Positions 1 through 9,274 of a DNA stretch of 21,557 bases are shown piece by piece. The stretch's first letter is position 1; every line of letters begins with the position of its first letter. The notes beneath the pieces are model-generated. The model had not been told where the DNA came from and ran no database searches. It saw only the letters and a program-made list of their open reading frames with translations. The stretch lies in assembly GCA_015039365.1 (NCBI GenBank), contig WION01000749.1, positions 1-21,557 on the forward strand, written 5' to 3'. Made by a program: the position numbers and the translations under genes. The DNA is from Amanita rubescens. Taxonomy: Eukaryota > Basidiomycota > Agaricomycetes > Agaricales > Amanitaceae.

Positions 1-142
1 TTTTGTACAAAACCAGAGCAACAATGCTGTTGTGAACATCCGATGACACTGCCCGCAACCAGCGCTGAATTTAGATAAATGGACAGAAATACTATTTAAA
101 CCTCACCGATTCGGATACGTCGGTAATACTCATAAATGCTGT

Positions 143-1544
143 TCAAAGTTCAGGGATATCAGCATAGTATTGTCCAACTTGACCCCAATGATGTTCCGTG
201 TTGGGAAGCAGTCCCCGCGGGCCTTCCTTTCTGAACCGCGGGATTGTAGAAGATGTAGGGATCTCATCGGGATCCTACAGTATTTATATCAGCACCGCAA
301 GTCAAGTGGAGGAAATGAATGCTTGCATAGGTTTTTTGAAGTGCATCCTGATACACCTGCTGCACAGGATTCGGAGAGTCGGTCAACGGAGGAGGTGAGA
401 GTATAGCTGAAGTATCAGTCCATGAAGGAGAAGGAGGCGATGGAGCAGCTAGAGTGCTGGTCGCTGGAGCAGTTGGGGGAACAAATGAAAGCCCAGTCGA
501 TGGCCAGGAAGCCCTGCGCTTCTTGTACAGCCACAACAACAACGCTAAGATTAACGCCCCTCCAAGGCACATCCTGATGGCCCCGCCTGCGATCGCGCCA
601 GCGTCGGTTTTAGGTGAATGAGAAGAGGGGGAGTTCGGTATAGACGATGTTGATGCTGATGTTAAGGCCAACGTCGAGGTCAACGAGGTCGATGCCGGTG
701 TCGAGGTAAAAGATCTAGACGCAGAAGCCGTTGAAGCAAATTCACCTATACAAGAGAATTTATGAATCATGGTGCCTGAGCTCCAGTCCTCGCGAGACGC
801 ACCGGCCACTGCATACGCCCCACCAATGTCAAAACCATCGCCGGATTCCTAAAATTCATATGTTGATTCCTCGTTGGAAGCGGACAGAATTGTCATTCAC
901 CACCCTCGTCACATCCAGATAAGCCCATCTTGGCACAATAGTATTTGATGGGATAGGATCGGGATACCTAGAGATTTCCTTTAACAGTGTTGTATTCCAC
1001 TAGCAATTCATCTCACTCCGTCAAATATATTTGGGTGCAATTTTGTGAGTACGTTGGCCATCTGATAAATCGGTCAAGTTCACAATCCGTCACTACAAAT
1101 CGAACGCACCCGTAATAGTCCCCGCTCTGACAAATAGCACACGCTGAGATTAAGGAGTACCAGACCGTATTGCAGTAGCACGAGTTGTTGGAGAAGGGTG
1201 GAGTGAACATGTATGCATGGCCGGACGGGAGAGAGGCGAAATTATATGCTGGACGAACCACTGTTAGCCCAACTGACTCGAGATAGATATGGTTATCAGA
1301 GGAATGTCCTACTTTGTCCGGTGCATTGCTCCATTAAAGTGTTGGCAACGTAACATGGGTTCTGACCCATCGAGTTGAATGTCTACTCCGGTCGATTTTG
1401 AGCCAGCATGGATGCAAAGCGCGTGCTCACCCAGTAGGATGCGATATCCGTGCAGTTTGGTGTATTACTTGAAATTGAATCCTGAGCAGCATTGACAGGA
1501 GCCACCACTAGAGCTTGAAGCCACTGAAAGACATAAAGTATCAC
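143..1544 (-). CDS. Cysteine-rich/Ser-Thr-rich single-pass membrane protein, copy A (possibly decaying)
   Basis: This is the paralogue of the gene at 3627-4948, with the same eight-exon plan: 1544-1431, 1382-1313, 1248-1110, 1061-1017, 967-901, 848-803, 745-327 and 274-143. All exons stay open and in phase, giving about 343 residues. Visible parts are a hydrophobic leader ending in AAQ, the motif NSMGQNPC, CYCNTVWYSLISACAICQ, VPRWAYLDVT, a Ser/Thr-rich stalk, a membrane segment (GGALILALLLWLYKKRR) and a conserved tail ending DIPEL. Three oddities stand out. The codon matching copy B's start is GTG, so translation would need an upstream in-frame ATG such as 1694 or 1661, which buries the leader. 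Intron 7 has a GC donor (GCAAGC). The intron 5 donor is lost at the ancestral spot, with usable GTs 3 or 6 nt downstream that keep phase. It may be a functional divergent copy or an early pseudogene. The function is unknown; a surface sensor or adhesin role is inference. Confidence 0.65.
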
Positions 1545-1938
1545 GGATCTACGGAGTGTAGGAAGGAGAGCATGTCCGAAGGATAGGTGAGCGTGGCCCG
1601 TAGACCTATTCTCCAGTGTGAGGTTTATGTTATTCGAACGTATAAGGAAAGGAAGTGGCATGTCCGAAAACCCAGATTTGTGATACCTGTTCAACTGGGC
1701 AGCGGCGAGTTAGCAACTATAGCGCTGATTAAAATCAAGAAATTGGCAAGACGGGGTAAGTGGGAGCCTAGTTCAAAGAATAATCCTTGTTGGGTGCGTT
1801 TCGACCGATGCATAAGGTATCGATGTGACCGTAAGGCCATCACAGCCATCAACGCATCAGGTTTTTCAATGTTAGAATAGTAAAGCGAAACATGAAATTA
1901 CCGTGGCAGTCGGGTTTCGACATGCTAGTGAAGCTGTG
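1545..1938. promoter_or_regulatory. Divergent intergenic region, copy A
   Basis: This 394-nt spacer separates the divergent 5' ends of the membrane protein and the glycosyltransferase pseudogene. Its right end (about 1838-1938) matches copy B closely, including a shared stretch around ATCAACGCATCAGGTTTTT. The centre is largely unalignable with copy B. No TATA box or named operator is convincing. It is called regulatory only because it must hold both promoters. Confidence 0.4.
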
Positions 1939-2990
1939 ATGGTCTTCCGTCCGATTACTCGCTGGGATGCTTTCCTCATCCTCTTCGGCGCTGCGTCCAT
2001 GCAAGTTGGGTCAATTTTATTCAACCTGCTTCCTGAGACAAACATGGTCATCAGCACCGATCTCACTCCCGATCTATCCACCACCACGACAATAACTACA
2101 ACCACTACCCTCCTGGAAACTGTTTCCCCAACTCCCACCGTATCTTCAGAAAAAGGACCTCCTGGTTGATCCATTGGAACCGCTCTTTCACATGCTCCAG
2201 CTCAGGGAGGGACTCTCTTCCAGGATCTCTACTTGTCAAACGGCACGTCACCCTCCTCATAGTGTCTCCATCAAAAGAAGACTTTCCAGAGACTCGAATG
2301 ACGACCTCTACTGACCTTTCAGCTGAAAACACACCGGAAAACATCGCTCTTCGGGAACCGACCAAGGAAACTATGGACTTTCTAACACCAGAGCAGGCAC
2401 AGCAACGTTGGGGGTCTGAGGACGAAAGCGCCTACGAGGTATTGTCGGCTAAGGGCAACACTGTAAGCTCCCTGCGTTCTTCTCGCTACTCGGCTTATAA
2501 TATCGCGACAGATCTTGTATAGCCGCCACCGTAGCGGAAGTTTTCCTCGGTACATGGGCATTCTGGCTAGGAGCGTTCACGCAATCATCACCTTCCCTCT
2601 CCCTTTCTCTTTCGCTCCCAAGACGATTCCGCCCCACCACCCATTCACCGCGCCATCTTTGTTAAGTTCCAAAGAAGGACAGTATGACAGGCCTGGCTTC
2701 AACGGCTACTTCTTATGCGCCACGTTTCCAATTCCATCTCTCCCCGTCGAATCGCAGTTTTCAAGACCCCGTACGTTCTACCCGTTCCGTCGACGACTCG
2801 GACAAGTTTTTCATTACGCGTTCGGGAGGCTGTGTGGCGATTCCGGCGTTAGGAGCGGATGCGGCCGTCAACTGGATGGCTGACTTGACAAGGAGGTGAC
2901 ACCAGATTTAGTCCGGAGCGGCGCGTTTCACGCTTTGCTGCTCAGGTCGAAGAAGATTACAATCCCGCACATCTCCCCCTTCCAACCATC
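1939..2990 (+). pseudogene. GT61 glycosyltransferase pseudogene, copy A
   Basis: This is a degraded copy of the glycosyltransferase at 5248-7136. It keeps the start codon, the N-terminal hydrophobic anchor and the stretch PENIALREPTKETMDFL. A +1 frameshift near 2150 leads to a TGA at 2167-2169. The first intron is still recognisable at 2463-2511 (49 nt, GTAAGC to CAG). After it, two small deletions remove the region corresponding to the HYYHFVAEL motif and shift the frame. Further deletions of roughly 130 nt (near 2825) and 45 nt (near 2882) follow. Similarity stops near 2990, before the third exon with the GVHGNGLTHL motif. No active enzyme could be made. Confidence 0.88.
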
Positions 2991-3076
2991 ACCTTTCCTA
3001 CCATATTCCCAGCGTGAGTTGGAGAACTCACATCCCGAAAGTTAGTCTCATGAAGCGCCGTTTGAACGAGACCTGG
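2991..3076. other. Junction between duplicated units
   Basis: This short stretch follows the point where the copy A glycosyltransferase stops matching copy B. No open frame, repeat boundary or target-site duplication is recognised. Confidence 0.4.
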
Positions 3077-3400
3077 TCATGAACTCATACTGGTATCTAA
3101 TATAAAAGAATGGAGATGAAACAGTCCAAACTGCAACTGCAACCATTCCCTTGAAATCCATGTAGCGCTGGAACTTGACCATATGGAGCCCCTTTCGAGT
3201 CGGTAAAACTCTGTATCACCTAAAGGTTGTGGGGATTCCCTAGGTGAACGCCAGGGGTCGGAAGGCAGTTCGCCCTGCGGCGTACGCTCGACTCCTGCAG
3301 GTGGCACTGGGATGGGAGACGACTCGGTAGAGATTCCGTGGGTATTCTATCGTCTTTTTATCAGCACCCTGAATCAAGCAACACGGAAGGCGCGAGCGAT
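3077..3400 (-). pseudogene. Possible relic of a third membrane-protein copy (last intron and exon)
   Basis: On the minus strand, bases around 3347-3378 resemble the end of intron 7 of the membrane protein: a GTGCTGATAA branch-like sequence followed by an acceptor GATAG, aligned with GATGCTGATATAAATATTGTAG in copy B. The frame downstream of that acceptor (3346 to 3077) is open in the phase copies A and B use. It encodes a Pro/Ser/Glu-rich segment (STESSPIPVPPAGVERTPQG) of cytoplasmic-tail character. The resemblance is weak, the DIPEL end is not conserved and no other exons are visible. It may instead be chance or unrelated DNA. Confidence 0.28.
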
Positions 3401-3626
3401 GAGTGGGCAAGAAATGGGAAAGTCGAATGCAATAGATTAAGCAATAAGTTAATGTACATACTAGCTCGCTGTATTTCTATCTACAATATAGTTTTTGTTC
3501 CACGCATACAAGCTTGTACGGCGCTTTGTACAAACAATGCTGCTATAAACAACCCCGCAAAGACACATCCGATGAGACTGCCCGCTGGTATTAGATAAAT
3601 GAACAGAAAATTTTAAACCTTGCTGC

Positions 3627-4948
3627 TTAAAGCTCAGGGATATCAGAATAGTATTGTCCAACTTGACCCCAATGATGTTCCGTGTTAGGGAGCAGTCCCC
3701 GTGGGCCCTCGTATCTGAACCGCGGGATTGTAGAGGATGTAAGGACATCGTCGGGATCCTACAATATTTATATCAGCATCGCAAGTCAAGTGGAGGCAAC
3801 GAATGCTTACGTATGTATTGTCAAGTGCATCCTGATACGCTTGCTGCACAGGGGTCGGAGAGTCGGTCGACGCAGGAGGTGAGGGTACAGGTAAAAGCGG
3901 AGTCGATGAAGGCGGATCCGTTAGCTTGTGTTCACTCGTCTGAGGCGACGTTTCAGGGTCAGGCCGGGAAGCCCCACGCTTCGTGTAAAGCCAGAACAAC
4001 AACAACGCTAAGATTAACACCCCTCCAAAGGCACACCCGATTGCAACGCCTATGATCGCGCTGGCGTTGGTTTGAGATGAATGAGAAGAGGGGGAGGTTG
4101 ATGTTGATGTTGATGTTGAGGCCGACGTTGACGTCAATGAGGTCGATGTCGATGTCGAGGTAAAAGACGTAGAATGCCTCGAACTAGGTGCAACTATACA
4201 AGAATAAGGTTTGTTAATCATAGTGCCTGGGCTTCAGTTCGTGAGACGTACAGGCCAGGTAATACGCTGCAGTACAGTTAAAAATACCGTCGGATGCCTA
4301 AATTCATTTGTCGATTACTCGTTGGAAGCGGACAGAATTCACACGCACCGTCACATTCGTATAAGCCCAGTTTGGCACACTAGTATTTGAAGGGATATTG
4401 CCGGGATACCTAGAGATTTCCTTTAATAGTGTTGTATTACACTGGCAATTGATCTCACTCCATGAAATATGTTTGGTCGCAAAATCTTGAGTATGTTTTC
4501 CATCTGATAAGATGGGTCAAGTTCACAATTTGTCACTACAAATTGAACGTACTCGGAAAAGGACCCGCTCTGACAAATAGCACACGCCGAGAGCATGGAG
4601 TACACGACAGTATTACAAAAACACGGGTCATTGGTGGCCGTGTATGCTGATGTTGTGGATGGAAGAGAGACGAAACTATACGCTGGATCATACGTTAGCT
4701 GAACTGACTTGGGTTATCGGAAATTTGGTTACTTAATCCGGTGCATGGATCCGTTAAAAGTTCAGCGACGTAACAGGGGCTTTGACCCAGCGAGTTAAAT
4801 GTCTATTTCGATCAGCGTTGAGCCAGCAGGGATACAAGACGCGCGCGCTTACCCAGTCGAAACTGCTATCAGTGCACTTTGGTTTATTTGGGTCCTGAGC
4901 AAAGCTAAAAGGGGCCACTTGAAGCCACAGAAATACATAAAATATCAT
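3627..4948 (-). CDS. Cysteine-rich ectodomain, Ser/Thr-rich stalk, single-pass membrane protein, copy B (intact)
   Basis: Eight exons give an uninterrupted 320-residue protein: 4948-4853, 4802-4733, 4682-4553, 4503-4459, 4409-4349, 4297-4252, 4193-3811 and 3758-3627. The seven introns are 49-58 nt with strong GTAAGC, GTACGT, GTGCGT or GTGAGA donors. Residues 1-18 are a signal peptide ending FAQ. Residues 25-142 form an ectodomain with about ten cysteines, including NSLGQSPCYVA (35-45), CFCNTVVYSMLSACAICQ (76-93), VPNWAY (125-130) and an FNC near 142. A Thr/Ser-repeat stalk covers 150-190, a membrane helix about 196-219, then a basic stop-transfer TKR and a proline-rich tail ending DIPEL. The architecture and motifs match an uncharacterised Agaricomycete surface-protein family I recognise; no function is assigned. 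A stress-sensor-like or adhesin role is inference. It is divergent from the GT61 gene, with starts 300 nt apart. Confidence 0.85.
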
Positions 4949-5247
4949 GGATCTACGGAGGGGGGGGTAAAAATGAGCGTGGGTGGCGGCTGTGCGTTTA
5001 TATGTATAAGGAAAGAAAGCACGCCAAACCCAGATTGACTTGTGTGCGGCATCAATGATACTGATGGACATGCACGGTTTGGTACTGTAGCGCGATAAGT
5101 AGACCTAGCTAGAGCCTGCTAGAGCTCAAGCTCAACGTTCAACCTTAAGAATGATACTATGTGACTGCATCACGGCCATCAACGCATCAGGTTTTTGAAA
5201 AGCAGAACATGAAATTACGGCAGTCGAGTTTTTGACACGACTCTGTG
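4949..5247. promoter_or_regulatory. Divergent intergenic region, copy B
   Basis: This 299-nt spacer holds the 5' regions of both intact genes. The last 90 nt before the glycosyltransferase start resemble copy A, including ATCAACGCATCAGGTTTTT near 5178. The rest differs, and the spacer is about 95 nt shorter than in copy A. No TATA or CCAAT element is compelling. The short distance suggests shared regulation, which is inference. Confidence 0.4.
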
Positions 5248-7136
5248 ATGGTCCTCCGTTCGATTACTCGCCGGGATGCTTTCCTCATCCTCTTCGGCGC
5301 TGCGTCCATGCAAGTTTGGTCATTTTTATTCAACCCTGCTTTAGACAACCACATGGTCATCACCACCGATCTCACTCCCGATCTATCCACCGCCACGACA
5401 ACCACTACCCTCCCAACTCCAACCGTATGTTCAGAAAAAAATCTCCTGCTTGATCCATTGGCTGGTCCACCAACCGCTCTTTCTTCCCTTCCTCACACAT
5501 CCATCGCAGCTCACGCTCCGGGATGGACTCTCTTCCGGGATCTCTACATGTCAAACGGTACCCTCCTCATAGTGTCTCCATCAAAAGAGGACTTTCCAGA
5601 GACCCGTATGATGACTTCTACCGGCCTCTCCGCTGAAAACACACCGGAAAACATCGCCCTTCGGGAACCGACTAAGGAAACTATGGACTTTCTAACACCA
5701 GAGCAGGCACAGCAACGTTGGGGATCTAAAGACGAAAGCGCCTACAGGATATTGTCAGTTAAGGGTAATACTGTGAGCTTCCTGCGTTCTCCTTCTCGCT
5801 ACTCGGCTTACATATTATCGCGATAGATCTTGTATAACGACCCCGACCAGTTCCTCCGCCACTACTACCACTTCGTAGCAGAACTTCTCCTCGGCACATG
5901 GGCATTCTGGCAAGGAGCGTTCACGCAACCATCACCTACCCTCTCCCTTTCTCTTTCGCTCCCCCAAGGCGATTCCGCCCCACCACCCATTCACCGCGCC
6001 ATCTTTATTCATTCCAACGAAGAAGGATGGCACGACAGGCCCGGCTTCAACGGCTACTTCTTACGCGCAGCGTTGCCATCTCTCCCCGTCGAATCGCAGC
6101 TTTCCTGGGAAGACCTTGTACGTTCCACCCGTCCCGTCGACAACTCGGACAAGAATCAGAAAGCTTTTCATTTCCCTTACGCGCTTCTCGTAGATAGAAG
6201 CGCTGCGCATCGAGGATTCATCTGCGGTTCCCAGACACAACGGACTGCCGCCGAAGCGTGGCAGTATATGCTCACAAACTTTCGTCTCGTGGGTGTCCAT
6301 GCCGGCAGATGGTGGGATCCTATTCGGGAGTCCGTATGGCGATTCGCTGGCGTTAAGAGCGCGGATGCTGTCAATTGGATGAGTCATCATGGCCAACCCG
6401 ACGACCAACTTGTTGCTCACCATCAACTTGACAAGGAGGTAACACCAGATTTAGTCCGCAGCGGCGCGTTTCAAGATTTACTGCCCAAACCGAAGAAAAT
6501 TACAATCTCGTACATCTCCAGGCAACCATCTAGGGGAAGGAAACTTACGCCAGAGTCTCACGACGGTCTCGTAAGTGCGCTTCGAGAGCTGGTTGACAGG
6601 CGGAATTCCGCTCGGACAGCTGCTAATTCAGGGGAAGGTGAGGTGGCAGAGGAACCAGAGTGGGAATTCAACCAAGTTATTGCTGAATGGCTAAGCAAGG
6701 ACGAGCAGATACAAGTCGCGGCTCGTACGACGGTGAGTCCCCCCGCTCGTTGTTTCTAGTCGGGGTATGAGAGCTGATCGTGCACTAGTTCCTTGTAGGC
6801 GTACATGGGAACGGTCTCACCCACCTCGTTTTTATGCCTCCTACTAGGGTATCGACCGTCATTGAGATATTCTACCCGCAAGGGTACGCGCATGATTACC
6901 AATGGACGTCGACAGCTTTGGGAATGAAACATTATGGTGTTTGGAACGATACGTGAGTTATTGATATGCTTTTTCGCTTAACAAAGGCCGCTGACCAATC
7001 TGTATACCACAGTTACTTCTCACTTCCTCAAAAAGAACCACCGGTGGGGTATCCTCCCGGATTTCAAGATGATTATATACCTGTGCACGGGCCAGCTGTG
7101 GCCAAGCTTATTGAGGATAGAGTCGACGGTGCATAA
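5248..7136 (+). CDS. GT61-family (DUF563) glycosyltransferase, type II membrane protein
   Basis: Four exons (5248-5772, 5827-6732, 6789-6952, 7013-7136) encode 572 residues. The introns are 54, 56 and 60 nt, with GTGAGC/GTGAGT donors and CTTAC/CTGAT-like branch sites. A short hydrophobic N-terminal segment (about residues 11-30) fits a type II Golgi anchor. NDPDQFLRHYYHFVAEL (179-195) and GVHGNGLTHLVFMPP (481-495), followed by IEIFYPQGYAHDY, are the hallmarks of the GT61 catalytic domain as found in fungi and in EGF-domain O-GlcNAc transferases. The usual role is transfer of a sugar to a protein or glycan in the secretory pathway; the substrate cannot be read here. An in-frame TAG at 5824-5826 is the last three bases of intron 1. 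Removing that intron joins KGNT directly to ILYNDP. The ATG at 5248 is chosen because copy A keeps it and it precedes the anchor. Confidence 0.88.
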
Positions 7137-7482
7137 CGCAACACGTTTCTTTACGAACACGAACGAATTTAAGGTTGACGTCATTTCATATGTCTTTGTT
7201 ATGTTACTACTAGGCTATCAGTTGCTTTCGTGATAATATCCTCCCTATCTATTCCCTCAGGCACTCTAACATTTTTTTTTATCATTCAGGGTACCTTGTT
7301 TTGTTAATTCCATCTTGGGACATTGAGTTTTTTTTTTGCTCAGCATACGTATTTATATTTACATGTACACTGTACTGGGGGAGATGAGATAGGTTGCAAG
7401 TTGATAGGCCGCGAATGAAGGGTGTATGTAATACACGATACTGGTAGTTCTACCCGTTCGTTTCAATGTACACTCTTTTACC
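7137..7482. other. Intergenic 3' flank
   Basis: This AT-rich sequence lies between the convergent ends of the glycosyltransferase and the minus-strand broken gene. It has T-runs near 7271 and 7329. No gene is supported. Confidence 0.5.
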
Positions 7483-8061
7483 CTACTTCTTGCTGATGGG
7501 CTTCTTGACTCGACCAACGTGCTCCAACGAGATGTTACTCGTTTTCTTATTCTGCCAAGCGGTGACACGCAGTAGTTACTGCGCGTGCCGGCCAGCAGCA
7601 TCTTGCGCGAGTAGAAGAGCCGTCGAAGCGTCTAACGCAGACGGTAAGTCAACCGGGTCACCCCATTCTCGCCAAAGCTCGGTATATGCGCCCTTCAAAC
7701 TGGGACTGCAATGAGCGGCCCCGCCTCCCGCTTCCTTATCCCGACCCGCTGTGTCTGGTCGTCTCTGCCATATCCCATAGGCTATCCGCGCGAACTTAAA
7801 GCCCACCTACCTACCTTCTCCTCGATCAATCGCATGAGAAAGGACAAATAAAACCGACGAGGAACTTACTCCCGGACCGTTTCTTAAAGCCGCGCTCTCG
7901 CCGCTATATCTCTCCCACCATGTTTTTTCAATCAAGCGCTCCATGAGAACGTAGGACTTGTGCAAGGGATAGCCTCGCCGTACCACATTGTTCGTCAGTA
8001 TTTTCTGGTAGCGCTGCCACAGGGATTCCGGTCTCGACAACAGGTAAGGAGGTATGGTGTG
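7483..8061 (-). pseudogene. Unrecognised protein-coding gene, broken (C-terminal part)
   Basis: A minus-strand frame with coding character runs from about 8061. It includes SLWQRYQKILTNNVV and KTWWERYSGESAALRNGP. It continues across a probable 63-nt intron (donor GTAAGT, about 7869 to 7807) into GFKFARIAYGIWQ and a Leu/Ala-rich helix. At about 7576-7578 it meets an in-frame TAA. The same frame then resumes as a basic tail (VTAWQNKKTSNISLEHVGR ending SKK) and stops at 7483-7485. A TAA inside an otherwise continuous frame suggests one nonsense mutation. No start codon or N-terminal exon was found upstream; a TGA at 8062-8064 closes the frame. I do not recognise the family. An alternative is a normal end at the TAA with chance similarity beyond it. 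Confidence 0.45.
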
Positions 8062-8064
8062 TCA

Positions 8065-9274
8065 TTTCTTCCGAGAATGAGGAGCTGCAGTGGCCGCATC
8101 TACTCGTTTCGCGTTTGCGCACTGGTTGGTCCACTCTGCGAACTAGTAGACTGCATACTACGCGGTTGATTAAAGGCATGAAAATTCACTTTTCTTCCTT
8201 GTTTTCGTTCACCGCAATGTATCCATGTTCCAGCATTGGGTAGATGTGTTGTCTTGAGTCATCACGAGCAAGTTCAAGCAGCATTCGCTATCTCTTATGT
8301 AATGATGGCCTGGCCATGTTCGTTGAAAACCCACCTGACACCTCTCGCTTTCAACTGCCTATACTCATATTCGATTCGCGCACCAAACATGATGCACGAC
8401 GTTCGCCTTGGTGTTGGACGTTAAGCATACGTCTGACAAAGAGCGTTGGTGACTCGATCACGCCTGAACGTCAACAATCGCGTGGATGATTTACCGACAT
8501 TGCGATGATCGAGGATGATTCTGCACGCAGACAAAAAATCTGGCCCGAAAAGAGTACGTGAACAGACTCGACAACAGGACATGTTCTCACACTACGGTCA
8601 ACAGGCTATGGATGCGTGATTCGAATCATTGCGGCAGAACCATTCTCATCGATGCAAGCAGCAAAGCGTTATTGAACTGCTGCACAGTGTCCATCAGCTC
8701 AAGTGGTGATCGATGGTCAGTCGCCAGTAAGTATGTATACGAGTTTCATATGTGCTGAACGGGTATCGAACGTCTTATTAGAGAGCATCGAGTGAGAATG
8801 CATATTGTAATCCCCATCAATTGCAAGGAATCATCAATTTTGTTCTGGTGAGGTGACGGAACTTTACGCATCACTTTTGGGCCACAGCATATAACTAATT
8901 AAGCGCCATCAACGACTGATATCAGATATAAAACGAGTCCCCAGGTTGTTGCTATGGTGTAACATTTTGCAGCGAACCAGCAAGGTGAGGAGCGTCAGAA
9001 AAGACTCGGCGGCATGCGCTTTGAGCAATTCAGATTTTGTGTTTTGGAGATGTGTACGTGAGAACCCTAACAGTAATATACAGTTGGTGCTATCATAAAT
9101 CAATAATGAAAAAGATGAATTATGATATATGAAACCTGAGATGCATGCCGAAACATACCGAAAACATGATATTGCCAACGCAACGACCGCTCCTGGTCGC
9201 ACATAGCTAGACATAGCTGAGCACTTGAGTGATAGATAATACGAAGGCTGGTTGGTTTTTGATCCCATTCCCCA
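8065..9274. other. No convincing gene
   Basis: Only short overlapping open frames on both strands are seen here, with no recognisable motif, splice-supported model or signal peptide. A short plus-strand basic frame near 8515-8620 has some coding look but is stopped and unidentified. Confidence 0.45.

Larger units (their letters stand above)
1..2990. repeat. Segmental tandem duplication, copy A
   Basis: This is the left unit of a duplicated block. Almost every part from the first bases to about 2990 has a recognisable counterpart in 3524-6530 in the same order and orientation: the 3' flank and eight exons of the minus-strand membrane protein, the short divergent spacer and the plus-strand glycosyltransferase. 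Coding parts match closely while the middle of the spacer is poorly alignable, so the duplication is not recent. The unit probably begins left of the window, because similarity is already present at its first bases. Similarity ends within the third quarter of the glycosyltransferase; its last two exons have no counterpart here. Confidence 0.9.
3524..7136. repeat. Segmental tandem duplication, copy B
   Basis: This is the right unit of the duplication and matches copy A in order and orientation from about 3524 to about 6530. It is the better-preserved unit: both genes are complete. The last part of the glycosyltransferase (exons 3 and 4) exists only here. The copies differ by many single-base changes and intron-length changes (for example 54 versus 49 nt in the first glycosyltransferase intron), as expected for an old duplication. 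Confidence 0.9.

Noticed and set aside
5824..5826. In-frame TAG as evidence that the copy B GT61 gene is a pseudogene
   Set aside because: It is the 3' end of a well-formed 54-nt intron whose splice signals are also kept in copy A; both flanking exons join into a continuous family motif.
1..6530. Repeat-induced point mutation acting on the duplication
   Set aside because: Differences between the copies include many indels and changes of all types by eye, with no obvious excess of C-to-T/G-to-A. A formal count was not possible.
8909..9268. 119-residue minus-strand open frame with hydrophobic stretches
   Set aside because: It lacks splice support, a recognised motif or a leader, and it lies in low-complexity promoter-like sequence upstream of the secreted-protein candidate at 9275.
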